Part shown: positions 1 through 8,785 of the stretch, in pieces | Position numbering within the stretch: position 1 is the stretch's first letter | Layout: each line of letters opens with the position of its first letter | Assembly: GCA_039111475.1 (NCBI GenBank) | Contig: JBCCIP010000023.1 | Location: forward strand, 1-64,000 | Source of the DNA: JAUIET01 sp039111475 | Lineage (GTDB): Bacteria; Pseudomonadota; Gammaproteobacteria; Pseudomonadales; JAUIET01 | Length of the DNA stretch: 64,000 nt | Reading direction: 5' to 3' | Made by a program: the position numbers and the translations under genes | The notes under the pieces: model-generated | What the model was told of the DNA's origin: nothing | Seen by the model: only the letters and a program-made list of their open reading frames with translations | The model's database searches: none

Positions 1-99
1 TCTGCGATGCGGCTGCGCCCAGACTTCGATACCACGATGGCGCTTTACCCGTGTTACATCCAGCCCAGGTATGCCTATAATTGTTGCTGTGTGGGACAT
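1..99 (-). CDS. Transposase N-terminus, ISL3-like (partial, runs off left edge)
   Basis: The first 33 codons of a minus-strand gene are present; the rest lies left of the window. The ATG at 97-99 has a good ribosome site (GGAG, 7 nt upstream). The start of the protein contains GIPGLDVTRVKRHRGIEVW, which resembles the N-terminal beta-hairpin that precedes the zinc-ribbon in ISL3-family transposases. The call rests on this short stretch plus the terminal sequence at 157-175, so the family assignment is an inference. Whether the transposase is intact cannot be judged. Confidence 0.5.
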   Translation of the reverse strand, partial: MSHTATIIGIPGLDVTRVKRHRGIEVWAQPHRR

Positions 100-175
100 C
101 GGTGTTCTCCATTAAATTGATCGTCGCAAAATCAGTTTAATTAATGCCGGTGTCCCCCGTTTATGATGAAGAGCC
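1..175 (-). mobile_element. End of an ISL3-like insertion sequence
   Basis: Read on the minus strand, the DNA at 175-157 begins GGCTCTTCATCATAAACGG, about 75 bp ahead of the transposase start codon. ISL3-family elements commonly begin with a GGCTCTT-type terminal repeat, and this spacing suits such an end. The outer edge is therefore placed at 175. The 8 bp just outside (176-183, TCCTAGGG) would be the target duplication if the element moved as ISL3 elements usually do; the matching copy is outside the window. Confidence 0.45.
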
Positions 176-1008
176 TCCTAGGGTCGCTCAGCATTATTTG
201 GTTATTCTTTTGAGGCAGACTCTCACCGTTCTTTGAGGATGGCGGATTGCCGGCCCGCAAGCGCAGCTTACTGGCGTTCGAGCCTCGCGAAGCGGTGCTT
301 CGCACTTCGCTTAGGGCGAAAACGGCTCTCATCCTGCCGACCCACTTCATAGTAGAGTACCGTCGGACGTTTTGCCAAGAAGCTGTAGCCTTTTGATACA
401 AGCTGTGTATTGCTGGGCTGAAGACCTTTTAACCACGCCCACGAACAGGGTCATACATAATTCCGATGCCTAAGCGTCGAAAGTGGGGTTGTCGTACAGC
501 TGAATAAATCAAGTGATTACTAGAGTAGCGATATGATACTGCTCTTCCAGCCATGTATCCCAGCCAGCGATCGAAACATCGCCTTGCCGCTGTCGCGCGG
601 TGCTTTTCTCTTGGTAGATTATTTTTTTGACTATAAGCATTACAATAGCGTTGGCCAGTTTCGGCAATATCGTGACCGCGTGCGTTTTAAGAACATAACT
701 AGTGTGTTAATGGGTTTGCATGATCGTTGGCAGAAAACTCCGGGAATCTGATCCATGTTACTTCTAACCATTTTCATAAATAGCAGCTTATTTATGGTTT
801 CAAACTAACATTCATAAAATGGGGTTTCCACAGTCCGGTTATTCCGATAATTGATTGGATGTCAGTTATTAAATCGCTGCCGCAGTCGCGAAATAGTAAG
901 AGTGTTTGAATGCTTCGTATTGAAGCCGAACGGAGTACTTGTTAAAACAGGGAAAAGTCACGTAGCTACTTCAACTGTTTAGGTATAACATAGATGATTA
1001 GCTAAGAA
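176..1008. other. Non-coding stretch between the IS end and the GAF-TetR gene
   Basis: No convincing gene lies here. A perfect hairpin (GCGAAGC, loop GGT, GCTTCGC) is at 287-303. A 72-codon frame on the plus strand (533-751) has no clear ribosome site and no recognisable family. The last 200 bp (about 780-1000) are AT-rich and probably carry the promoter of the downstream regulator, but no single promoter stands out. The segment may be decayed DNA left beside the insertion sequence. Confidence 0.4.
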
Positions 1009-2169
1009 ATGGACTTTTGTTTTGCTATGGATAAACGTCGAGAATTTGACGCCGAAGACGATGATTCAGTCGGCGAGAGTGATGAGGCACGTAGGCTCTT
1101 AAGTCTTCATTCCCTTGGGATACTGGATAGCGAGCCAAATCCAATGCTTGATAGCATTGTGAAAGCAGCGGCTGGCTTGTTTCATGCTCCAATAGCGCTC
1201 GTTACTCTGGTGGATAAAAACAGGCAGTGGTTTAAGGCGAGCTTAGGCCTTAGCGGTCCTCTGGAAGGCGTAACTGAAACGCCGAGAGATATGGCGTTCT
1301 GCCACTTTACCATTACCGACTCGGAGGTGATGACGGTTCAAGAACCAGCTAAAGATCCTCGCTTCGCTGACAACCCTTTAGTCACTGGGGAAGCGGGCAT
1401 TCGTTTCTATTCCGGTGCTCCATTGCGCTTACCTGGCGGTGAACATATCGGTTCGCTTTGTGTGCTTGATACCGTGGAGAACACTTCCGGCGCAGAGCAA
1501 GACATAGCGTTGCAAGCACTCGCTAAAGTGGTAGTCGATTTGCTAATGGCCGAATCTGAATTGGCCGATGGCGAAGGCAATAAGTTTCCAGTGAAGCCAG
1601 AAGTCGATGATGTCAAAGCGGTGATATTGGAGGCCGCCTATGCGGCAATGGCAACCGAAGGTGCTCCTGCATTTTCTGTGCGTAAGGTGGCCCGGCAAGC
1701 CGGTGTTAGTCTTGGCCACTTGCAGCATTACTTCCCCGATAAACAAAGCCTCTTAGCCGCGATAATCAATGGATTATCTGAGCGTTTTAAATTCTTGTAT
1801 AACGATGATGTTCGTTCCATGCCAAACGCCGTGGATCGCCTGACCTACTGCGCAATTGGTATTTTGAATGATGCACAGAACCCCCGTGTCAATCAGTTGA
1901 TGCAAGAGATATGGGCGCTGAGTGGAAGAGATAAAATACTGGCAGACACTATTCATCAAATTTACGTACGGATTTTCAATGAGTTAAGCGCCCTGCTTAT
2001 TGAGGCAAATCCCGATCTGGATGATCGTGAGTCTGAGCTACGGGCAGCCACCTGTATTTCGTTGCTTACAGGTTCATTTCTTCTTGAGCGTCTTGATTTG
2101 GTGGACGGCTATCGAGATCGAATACTAGAGAAGATTGTTTCCTTGCCGTTTAGCAGGCCAACGTCGTAG
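1009..2169 (+). CDS. GAF-TetR fusion transcriptional regulator
   Basis: A predicted cytoplasmic regulator of 386 residues. Residues about 35-180 form a GAF sensor domain, with signature pieces RQWFKASLGL, DPRFADNPLVTGE and IRFYSGAPLR, as in GAF domains of signalling proteins. Residues about 202-255 form a TetR-type helix-turn-helix (FSVRKVARQAGVS, then YFPDKQSLL), followed by an all-helical C-terminal part. TetR proteins are normally about 200 residues and sense ligands with their own C-terminal domain; an added N-terminal GAF domain is unusual. The start at 1009 has only a weak ribosome site, and a second ATG at 1027 is possible. The gene is convergent with the pilus-locus regulator (42 bp between stops), which makes a role in that locus possible but unproven. 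Confidence 0.85.
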   Translation: MDFCFAMDKRREFDAEDDDSVGESDEARRLLSLHSLGILDSEPNPMLDSIVKAAAGLFHAPIALVTLVDKNRQWFKASLGLSGPLEGVTETPRDMAFCHFTITDSEVMTVQEPAKDPRFADNPLVTGEAGIRFYSGAPLRLPGGEHIGSLCVLDTVENTSGAEQDIALQALAKVVVDLLMAESELADGEGNKFPVKPEVDDVKAVILEAAYAAMATEGAPAFSVRKVARQAGVSLGHLQHYFPDKQSLLAAIINGLSERFKFLYNDDVRSMPNAVDRLTYCAIGILNDAQNPRVNQLMQEIWALSGRDKILADTIHQIYVRIFNELSALLIEANPDLDDRESELRAATCISLLTGSFLLERLDLVDGYRDRILEKIVSLPFSRPTS

Positions 2170-2211
2170 TAGGTAGCCGGCGCAATTAGCGGGCGGGATA
2201 GGATTAGCGGC

Positions 2212-3678
2212 TCATGTTTTGAGTCTGCGGTAAAGCGTTGATGCGCTAACGCCAAGCTTCAATGACGCTTCTACTACATTGCCGCCGCAATGATTAATGG
2301 CAGATGAGATCGCATTCTGGATAACATCGTCCAGCGGCATGATCTCTGCCCCATCCGGTTTTGTCATCTGGCTTTCATTGTTCGAATTGAGTAGGTACGT
2401 TGCGCCCGCTTTGAGTGCAGGTAATGAATAGACACGCTCAGATTGTTTGCGAGAATTTGGCTCTATGCTTTTGTAAGGCCTTAAAAGGCCTGTGGGTAAC
2501 ATCGAAGGTGTTAGCAGTTCGCCTTTGTTTAAAACTACCGCGCTCTGAATAACGTTCTGCAATTCTCTCACATTGCCTGGCCAACGATAGTTTTCGAGCA
2601 GATTCCCCGCTTCGGGGCTAATTGCTTGAAACGACTTGCCTTCACGTTCTGAAAAATCGAGCATAAATCGATTGGCAAACTCAAGAATATCCTCGCCTCG
2701 ATCTCTAAGCGCTGGCAAATGAACGCGTATGACATTAAGACGATAGAACAAATCTTCCCGAAACTGGCCCTGCTCGATTGACTGTTCTGGGTCGCGATTA
2801 GTTGCACATATGACTCTCGCATCAACTTTTTCTACTTGACTGCTACCCACCTGCGAAAAAGTACCTGACTGGAGGAAGCGAAGTAGCTTGCCTTGAATGG
2901 ACAATTCCATTTCGGCTATTTCATCTAAAAAAAGTGTGCCGCTATCTGCCAACTTCGCGACGCCGAGGCGGTCATTAATAGCACCAGTAAAAGAGCCTTT
3001 TACATGACCAAATAATTCACTCTCAGCAAGCCCTTGTGGTATTGCCGCGCAGTTTACGCTCATAAATTGGTGGTCACGGCGTAAGCTTTGTTTATGTATT
3101 AATGACGCGCAAACGTCTTTACCGGTTCCGTTTTCGCCAGTGATGAAGACACTAGCGTCACTGGTGGATGCATTGGCAATCATGGTAAACACATCGGTCA
3201 TGGCCGAGCAGCTGCCAATCACTTTCACACCATCCAATTCATAATCGATCTGGCTGCGGTTTGGCATTTCGGTGGTCAAGAAATTCGACAGAGAGTGTCG
3301 CAACCTTGATGTAAGTTGTTGCTGGTCCGTGCAATGCTCTAGATTGATAAAATCCAGTGCACTCATTTCAAGACTGGCACGCTCAAACCAGTTATAAGAC
3401 TTGTTGACAATAACAATCATACTTGGCCGTTGCGAGCTCTGCTGCAGCCAAGACATAAGCTGTATGGCCTCACTAAGATGATCATCGACACGAACTATAA
3501 CTACCTGATCATCGTGGTTTTCGAGGTTTGCTTGTACCTCTGGTAGCTGCGTCAAATTACCTGCTCTTCGGTGCGCTAAATCCAGGTCGTCTAATGAGTG
3601 CAATAACAATTCGCATTTCTCGCCGACGATGACTAGCTCAATCTGAGTGTAAGTGCTATGTGGGCGGACCTGCGACAT
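2212..3678 (-). CDS. Sigma-54-dependent enhancer-binding regulator with degenerate receiver domain
   Basis: An NtrC-type activator of 488 residues. The N-terminal 130 residues have the alternating strand-helix pattern of a response-regulator receiver but lack the acidic cluster and the conserved lysine, so phosphorylation is unlikely. The AAA+ domain (about 150-385) has Walker A GENGTGKD (181-188), the sigma-54 contact loop as GSFTGA (228-233, usually GAFTGA) and Walker B LFLDEI (249-254). A Fis-type DNA-binding helix-turn-helix ends the protein (about 445-488). It starts 3 bp after the usher stop codon and is the last gene of the pilus locus. A strong -24/-12 promoter ahead of the first subunit gene is its likely target. 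No histidine kinase is nearby. Confidence 0.93.
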   Translation of the reverse strand: MSQVRPHSTYTQIELVIVGEKCELLLHSLDDLDLAHRRAGNLTQLPEVQANLENHDDQVVIVRVDDHLSEAIQLMSWLQQSSQRPSMIVIVNKSYNWFERASLEMSALDFINLEHCTDQQQLTSRLRHSLSNFLTTEMPNRSQIDYELDGVKVIGSCSAMTDVFTMIANASTSDASVFITGENGTGKDVCASLIHKQSLRRDHQFMSVNCAAIPQGLAESELFGHVKGSFTGAINDRLGVAKLADSGTLFLDEIAEMELSIQGKLLRFLQSGTFSQVGSSQVEKVDARVICATNRDPEQSIEQGQFREDLFYRLNVIRVHLPALRDRGEDILEFANRFMLDFSEREGKSFQAISPEAGNLLENYRWPGNVRELQNVIQSAVVLNKGELLTPSMLPTGLLRPYKSIEPNSRKQSERVYSLPALKAGATYLLNSNNESQMTKPDGAEIMPLDDVIQNAISSAINHCGGNVVEASLKLGVSASTLYRRLKT

Positions 3679-3681
3679 AAC

Positions 3682-6495
3682 TTACTGAATGCTATCGCTG
3701 GCAGGCGTAAGGATAATGGGCGCGAATTGGTGAACGCCTGTGGCTGAAGCAATCGAGAACTCGATTTTTTCGCTTGCATCCAATCCAAATTTCTTCAATG
3801 CGATAGCATTGAGCTCCATTGTATATGAACCGGGAACAAGACCTTCAGCGAGGAAATAGCCGTCGAATTCCGTGACGATTTGTGCGACCACAACACCCTC
3901 ACTGTTCTTAATCTCGATCGGAATTCCGGCTAAAGGCAGTGGCGCACTTTCACCTTGAGAATATAGACTGCCTTCGGCCTCAACAGTTGCATGTAGCGGT
4001 ATGTCCAATCGTTGCAAGCCTCCGGGGTGAGACACTAAGTGGGCTTTTATGAAGTCACTTCGCCAATACGGGTCCGCAAGTGATTTGCTCTCAAGAGCAA
4101 TACTCGATTGAGCCTCAGTTCTTAGGCCAGTCAGATACACAATTCCATCGTCGTTGGTGCTTCTTTGTTTCCAATCGTGTCTGCCAATAAAGCGTACGCC
4201 ACTGATGGGCTCATCGACGGGTGAGAATGCTCCATCATAGTCATGGTCCAGGAACACCCGAGCCCTAAGCCTGCCTTCGCTTGCCATTGATTCACCGCGC
4301 GCCGTCCATCGGCCACGATGTTCTTTTGCCAGGGAGAAATCTGCGCTCAATTGTATGCTGGGTTTGTTGGAGTCGCTGAATAACAGCACGCTGGAAACGG
4401 TAATACGAGGCAGGCGATAGTTCATCGCAACGCCAAGATTGTTGCTACTCTGTTCACCAAAATCACTACTGAAAACAAACTGGCTGTAGAATTTCTCTTT
4501 GGCGCGCCACAAAATGCTGGCGGATACAGAAGTAGGTTTTGCAGTCGGCTTCAGCCCGTAGTTGACACTGCATCTCAGGGTCGATTTGGTGCCAAGTTGG
4601 CGAATGTATGATGCGGAACCCAAGGAACGGTGTGAAGAAGCAGATTTTTTCAGCCATCGGGTTTCAAGGTTCATTCGCCCGCCATAAAAGTCGAAACCTA
4701 TATTGCTCTGCGCGCTTTTTGAGTCGGTGCCTACAAGATTAATCTCTTCATTAATGCTGAGGTTATAGGCAATGTTCTTATCTGTAAACCATCTACCAGT
4801 ACCGCTGAATCGTATCTCAGAGACGCGTTTCATACGATAACTCTCATTTCTATCGCTCTCAAAGCTGTCGAATCTTTTTTGTAGAAAAGAGGTTGCTACA
4901 CCACCGACTTGAGTTTGCCCACTTATCAGGCTGGCCACGCCTCCATCCAATTGTTTCGCAAATTGTGTGTCTACTATTGCGCCCGGCAATGACATGCTCG
5001 CACCTGCCTGCACATATTGATTGTCTCGACGTCTTGCGTTCGAATTCAAATGATTTGCGGCTGCCAGTGACACGGAAAACCGTTCGCTTAATCCCTTATG
5101 CACACTAAGCTGCAGTTTCTGTTCTCTTGGCTTAGTTGCGATCTCAACAAGTTCAGTAGAAACCAACTGATTCGAACCAGCGCTGCTATCGGAATAGTTG
5201 TTCCCAAAAAGCATTCTGTCGACGTTCACATAGCTTAGCCGAGCATACGTTTCGCCTATTGGCAAAGCTTGGTCACCTATTGTAATCGATTCGCGTCGCA
5301 CCTCTTCTTGCCCAATCGGGCCGTATAAGCGAAGTTCAAAGTCATTTTCTCCGTACTCAACAGGTACGTCATCAAAATGATAGCGACCGTCAGCCGATGC
5401 TAGTTGATAGCCAATAAACACGCCATTTCGGTAGATTTCAACCTCCCAACCTGGCTCAATCTCGCCTGCAAGGACGCGTTTTCCGAAATCGGAACTGCGT
5501 CTGGCCGCACCAAATTCGATATCGAGCCCGCGGCCCTGATCGCCGCTGAACACCAGTGCGTCACTGGCACCGAACACATCGCCAAGCGCAGCATAGCCAA
5601 TGTGCCCGGGCAGACTCTCTGAGGGTAAATTGGGACGCTTCAAAAAAGTCAGTCGTTCTTCTGACGTACTGTTGCTTGACAATTGGGAAGATGCAAAGCT
5701 GCTCTGAAAGCCTAAGATATCGGCGCTAAGGAACAGACTACGTGAATAGTCCGCTCGTACGCTTTTACCAATACCATTCGAGTCAACTTCCTCCGACAGC
5801 TCACTGCCGAGGTGCACGTCGATCACGGGCGACCCTAACACATCATATCGATCAGCAATGAGTGTGCTATTAAGTTCTGCGTCAGCTCTCTGTTGGCGTT
5901 TTCGGTTTTTTTCTCGTTGCAGTTTTTTCTCCAGGGGAAGCGGCTCATACGAGCTTATATTGAGCCTCAGCTTTCCTTTCTGCAGTTCTACGCGGATGGG
6001 GAACCATTCGTTGAGCTGATTCAAGCTTGTATAAAGGTCATAGTCATCCGACACGAAATAGGCGTCTGCTCTTATGTCTCTGTCGCTGTCGCCAATAATC
6101 AGGTGACGTTTGGAAACATTCAGCTTGAAGATGCTGCTTTCTTTCAAGAACCAGCCATCTGCAGTTTGATTGTCTGTATTGACCAGAATTGGGAACTCAA
6201 TTGCATCGAACAAAGGTTGCAGAGGAACTAGTGTTGTTTCAGCGTCGGAATAAACGAAAACATCGCGCGCAAGGCGATATTTACCCAAATACATGTCAAC
6301 GATCAGCAAATTGTCGTCAGACAGTATGTTTAGCGTGGAATCGCCTTGATCAAGCTGTGCAAAGGCACTTTGTGCGAGCAGAAAAATAAGTGCTGCCGAT
6401 TGGCAGAAGCTGGCTGGTGCAATCGTCAGCTTATTCGGTTTAGTCATCGAAAAGCACGGTGCCTGACTTTGGCATGTGGTGAGCGTTTCGCACAT
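3682..6495 (-). CDS. Outer-membrane usher of a chaperone-usher fibre
   Basis: A large predicted outer-membrane protein of 937 residues. A signal peptide ends near QSAFA, best read from the internal ATG at 6447; the ATG at 6495 gives a 16-residue extension, and neither has a clear ribosome site. The N-terminal 180 residues look like a periplasmic domain, followed by a long region of amphipathic beta strands fitting a beta barrel. The segment EVEIYRNGVFIGYQ...DGRYHFDDVPVEYGENDFELRLYGP matches the plug-domain style of TcfC/CS1-like ushers. The C-terminus carries an SdrD-B-like piece (RVFLDHDYDGAFSPVDEPI) and a carboxypeptidase-regulatory-like beta sandwich. It probably secretes and assembles the DUF4402 subunits. 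It lies 26 bp after the chaperone and 3 bp before the regulator, so the three are likely co-transcribed. Confidence 0.82.
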   Translation of the reverse strand: MCETLTTCQSQAPCFSMTKPNKLTIAPASFCQSAALIFLLAQSAFAQLDQGDSTLNILSDDNLLIVDMYLGKYRLARDVFVYSDAETTLVPLQPLFDAIEFPILVNTDNQTADGWFLKESSIFKLNVSKRHLIIGDSDRDIRADAYFVSDDYDLYTSLNQLNEWFPIRVELQKGKLRLNISSYEPLPLEKKLQREKNRKRQQRADAELNSTLIADRYDVLGSPVIDVHLGSELSEEVDSNGIGKSVRADYSRSLFLSADILGFQSSFASSQLSSNSTSEERLTFLKRPNLPSESLPGHIGYAALGDVFGASDALVFSGDQGRGLDIEFGAARRSSDFGKRVLAGEIEPGWEVEIYRNGVFIGYQLASADGRYHFDDVPVEYGENDFELRLYGPIGQEEVRRESITIGDQALPIGETYARLSYVNVDRMLFGNNYSDSSAGSNQLVSTELVEIATKPREQKLQLSVHKGLSERFSVSLAAANHLNSNARRRDNQYVQAGASMSLPGAIVDTQFAKQLDGGVASLISGQTQVGGVATSFLQKRFDSFESDRNESYRMKRVSEIRFSGTGRWFTDKNIAYNLSINEEINLVGTDSKSAQSNIGFDFYGGRMNLETRWLKKSASSHRSLGSASYIRQLGTKSTLRCSVNYGLKPTAKPTSVSASILWRAKEKFYSQFVFSSDFGEQSSNNLGVAMNYRLPRITVSSVLLFSDSNKPSIQLSADFSLAKEHRGRWTARGESMASEGRLRARVFLDHDYDGAFSPVDEPISGVRFIGRHDWKQRSTNDDGIVYLTGLRTEAQSSIALESKSLADPYWRSDFIKAHLVSHPGGLQRLDIPLHATVEAEGSLYSQGESAPLPLAGIPIEIKNSEGVVVAQIVTEFDGYFLAEGLVPGSYTMELNAIALKKFGLDASEKIEFSIASATGVHQFAPIILTPASDSIQ

Positions 6496-6521
6496 AAAAA
6501 CAATTGTTGTATTTGCGCGAT

Positions 6522-7361
6522 CTAGAGGGCTTTGCTCGCTTTGAGACTACCGCCGTAGTTGGGATCCTCGTTGTACTCCAGAATAATTGAGCTGTCTGTT
6601 GCGATTGGCTTGGAGACTTTGTCAAGCTCTATGGAAAACGAACGTTTTTGATTTGGCACATAGACGGCCAGCCCTCTTGCGCTGCCGAGATTGCGTCGTG
6701 CGCCATTCGAACTAATTTCCCAAAGGTCTACGTTGCCATAGATAGAGCGACTGCCTTCGCGTTCCAGAGTAAAGTCAATATTCTTCGCGCCGCTTGCCAG
6801 TGTATCAAACGTAGCACTGGCGATAGACATGGAAGCGGAAAGTTCGCCCTGCCTTACGATCACTGGAATAGTTACTTCCACGACGGCGCGCAGAGAGAAA
6901 GCTATTTGATTTTCACTCGCTTTTTTGTCAAGAACTGATTTCTGGTCTTTTAACTTTCTGAACACCAGGTGACTTCGGTACTCTCCGTCTTCCAGCCCGG
7001 GTGGCTTACGGACTACTATGCGAACAGTTTGCTTGCTTCGAGCGGGTACTGTCACTCGTCTGGGTGAAAACCTCAGCATTTTATCCGCGAATTTTTCGTT
7101 TGATGTCGGATCTTCTTCAGTAACCTCTTCCATGGTGCCTTTGTCGTCCATGCGAAGGTTTCTGAAAAACAAGCGGTAGGTGCCATCTTCATCGCCACGA
7201 TTAACCAAAGTAACAGTGCTTGATCTAATCGAGTCAGACATCAGTACGCGTGTTGGCAATACTTGCAACACTGATTCAGCGTGTGTGCTTGTGGAAAAAC
7301 CCAGAAGTAAAACGGTCAACACCATTGCTTTTGTAACGGCATCAATCTTGTAGGCGTGCAT
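6522..7361 (-). CDS. Periplasmic fimbrial chaperone, PapD-like
   Basis: A secreted protein of about 279 residues: signal peptide (AMVLTVLLLGFSTSTHA) followed by two immunoglobulin-like domains. The first begins VLPTRVLMSDSIRSSTVTLVNRG, the pattern of a PapD-family edge strand, and contains RFSPRRVTVPARSKQTVRIVVR, the usual G-strand region that caps subunits. It should hold DUF4402 subunits in the periplasm and deliver them to the usher just downstream. The start at 7361 is chosen for its ribosome site (GGGAG) and normal signal length; an upstream start at 7391 would add ten residues. Four direct repeats of a TAGGTCA motif lie 99-171 bp upstream. Confidence 0.87.
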   Translation of the reverse strand: MHAYKIDAVTKAMVLTVLLLGFSTSTHAESVLQVLPTRVLMSDSIRSSTVTLVNRGDEDGTYRLFFRNLRMDDKGTMEEVTEEDPTSNEKFADKMLRFSPRRVTVPARSKQTVRIVVRKPPGLEDGEYRSHLVFRKLKDQKSVLDKKASENQIAFSLRAVVEVTIPVIVRQGELSASMSIASATFDTLASGAKNIDFTLEREGSRSIYGNVDLWEISSNGARRNLGSARGLAVYVPNQKRSFSIELDKVSKPIATDSSIILEYNEDPNYGGSLKASKAL

Positions 7362-7459
7362 TAACGTAATCTCCCTATCACGACTGCTCACTTAGATTCG
7401 GCCTTCACAAAAGATTGGGCCGAAAAATGAGCCTAGACTTGATGTCAGGGAAATATTAG

Positions 7460-7532
7460 TTCATGACCTACGTTTCAGACGAGTGACCTACCTATTTTAC
7501 ATTTCACATAACCTAATTTACATATGACCTAA
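7460..7532 (-). promoter_or_regulatory. Four direct repeats of TAGGTYA upstream of the chaperone gene
   Basis: On the minus strand the 12-mers TTAGGTCATATG (7532-7521), TTAGGTTATGTG (7516-7505), GTAGGTCACTCG (7491-7480) and GTAGGTCATGAA (7471-7460) share a TAGGTYA core. Their starts are 16, 25 and 20 bp apart. All lie in the 186-bp gap between a subunit gene and the chaperone. They look like a multi-site operator; the protein that binds them is unknown. The same AGGTCA half-site appears in the palindrome at 8646-8665. Confidence 0.45.
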
Positions 7533-7547
7533 TAGGTTGGTCGAATA

Positions 7548-8045
7548 TTATTCGTAATTAACCATGATGGAATAGGTTAATGAGTGCTTTCCATAGGCTG
7601 CATTCTCAATTTCCAGGTCACCTGCTACTTTCAAACGGCGTTTTCCTCCGCGTGACAAAGCTTTCACCTGCCGTCCTTCCATTCGCGGTTTGAAGCGTAT
7701 TCCAGGCTTTGAGCCACTGCCAATCAGGCTAATGTTGACGATTCTTCCTTGTTCACCCAAAAGATCAAACTCTGCATAACGTCCTGCCCCGAGGCATGTT
7801 TGGCCGGAATAACCCAATAGTGTTCCACGTGAATTCATGCGGCAAATACCGTTTTCGCTACTGATTCTGCCAAATTCTATGTCGGCATTTGAAGCGCGCA
7901 AACGCAGCGCCTTGTGATGTGATGTTTCTTTTCTCGCAAGTATTTCTGCTGAAACGGGTTGTTGAACTGTTGTCAACGCGCATAGGAAGAGCGACCAGCA
8001 ATAGGCAGAAAGCGTGTAATGTCTGATGGTTTGACTCGCAATCAT
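7548..8045 (-). CDS. Secreted subunit, divergent DUF4402-like
   Basis: A small secreted protein of about 165 residues, the most divergent of the four subunits in this locus. A signal peptide ends near QQPVSA. The mature part keeps the family frame: FG near the start of the domain (IEFGRIS), a cysteine pair (GICRMNSRG and GQTCLGAG) and a C-terminal alternating strand ending in VNYE, with tyrosine in the next-to-last position. Such a strand is the usual chaperone-recognition mark of chaperone-usher subunits. It may be an adaptor or tip subunit because it lies next to the chaperone gene. The start is uncertain: ATG at 8045 fits the signal peptide but has no clear ribosome site, and the frame is open to a TTG at 8111. 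Confidence 0.7.
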   Translation of the reverse strand: MIASQTIRHYTLSAYCWSLFLCALTTVQQPVSAEILARKETSHHKALRLRASNADIEFGRISSENGICRMNSRGTLLGYSGQTCLGAGRYAEFDLLGEQGRIVNISLIGSGSKPGIRFKPRMEGRQVKALSRGGKRRLKVAGDLEIENAAYGKHSLTYSIMVNYE

Positions 8046-8154
8046 TGCAAGAAGAGCGTTGCGTGGGCTAGTTGATCCAAGTGTAGCTGAAGTTTCGCCC
8101 TGCTTTGTCAAGCCTCGTTAAATCTAGTATGAGGCGGGTATATGCACCGGCCGC

Positions 8155-8616
8155 CTAGTTGTAATTGGCTGTAAAGGTATAGCTGATTTGCTTAGTGCCC
8201 GGGCTGGTTTTCTCTAGCTCCAAGCTCCCGAGTACGACTATTCTTGCTACACCGTTGGAGAGCGCACGCTGGTTAGCTCCCTCAATACGTGGCGCGAAAT
8301 AGACTCCATCTTCTGAGCCTCCCGTTACGCTCACATCAATTACACTGTTGGCACTTCCAGTTACAACAAATGAACCAGGTGTCTCAGTACCTGCACATTC
8401 CAAGCCATCGGTGCCGGAAAGCGCACCGTTTGAGCTCATAGTGCAGGTACCAGGTGCATTGCGTATTTGGCCAAAATCGATGGCCGTTTCTTGTCTTACA
8501 TCGAGTGCAGGCAGTATTTCCACTTTAGCAGTTGCGACCGTGGGTTCTGCAATCGACGTCGTCGACCCGACGAGTACAGATGCGGAGAGTAGAAGTTTCA
8601 ACTGTGTTCGGATCAT
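8155..8616 (-). CDS. DUF4402 secreted fibre subunit (third in the locus)
   Basis: A 153-residue secreted protein. The signal peptide MIRTQLKLLLSASVLVGSTTS ends near SIAEP. The DUF4402 pattern is clear: IDFGQIRNAPGTCTMSSNG, GLECAGTETPG (two cysteines likely disulphide-linked), YFAPRIEG, and a final alternating strand YTFTANYN with tyrosine next to last. It is presumably assembled into the surface fibre with its three neighbours. The ribosome site is weak. A perfect palindrome, GGTCAC-N8-GTGACC, lies 30 bp upstream and may control this gene separately. Confidence 0.83.
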   Translation of the reverse strand: MIRTQLKLLLSASVLVGSTTSIAEPTVATAKVEILPALDVRQETAIDFGQIRNAPGTCTMSSNGALSGTDGLECAGTETPGSFVVTGSANSVIDVSVTGGSEDGVYFAPRIEGANQRALSNGVARIVVLGSLELEKTSPGTKQISYTFTANYN

Positions 8617-8645
8617 CGACCATGTCTCAAGCTTAATATGACGTC

Positions 8646-8665
8646 GGTCACATTTTCGCGTGACC
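8646..8665. promoter_or_regulatory. Perfect GGTCAC-N8-GTGACC palindrome
   Basis: The 6-bp arms at 8646-8651 and 8660-8665 are exact reverse complements with an 8-bp spacer. The site lies 30 bp upstream of the third subunit start codon. Its half-site matches the core of the TAGGTCA repeats upstream of the chaperone, so one regulator may act at both places. This is an inference from sequence likeness only. Confidence 0.45.
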
Positions 8666-8785
8666 TGACACTAAGAATGGTCAATAAATGATCAATTTAC
8701 AAGAAAATGTGCGCCGGTCGTCATTTTTTATGGTCCAAAATCACAGTATAAATAGCAAGCTCGATGGTTCGCTTTGTGTTCGGCC

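Noticed and set aside
141..401. Minus-strand frame of 86 codons beside the IS end
   Set aside because: It crosses the IS boundary and a hairpin, has no ribosome site or known family, and looks like chance coding in non-coding DNA.
533..751. Plus-strand frame of 72 codons
   Set aside because: No ribosome site, no recognisable domain and no neighbour support; kept only as a note in the non-coding stretch.
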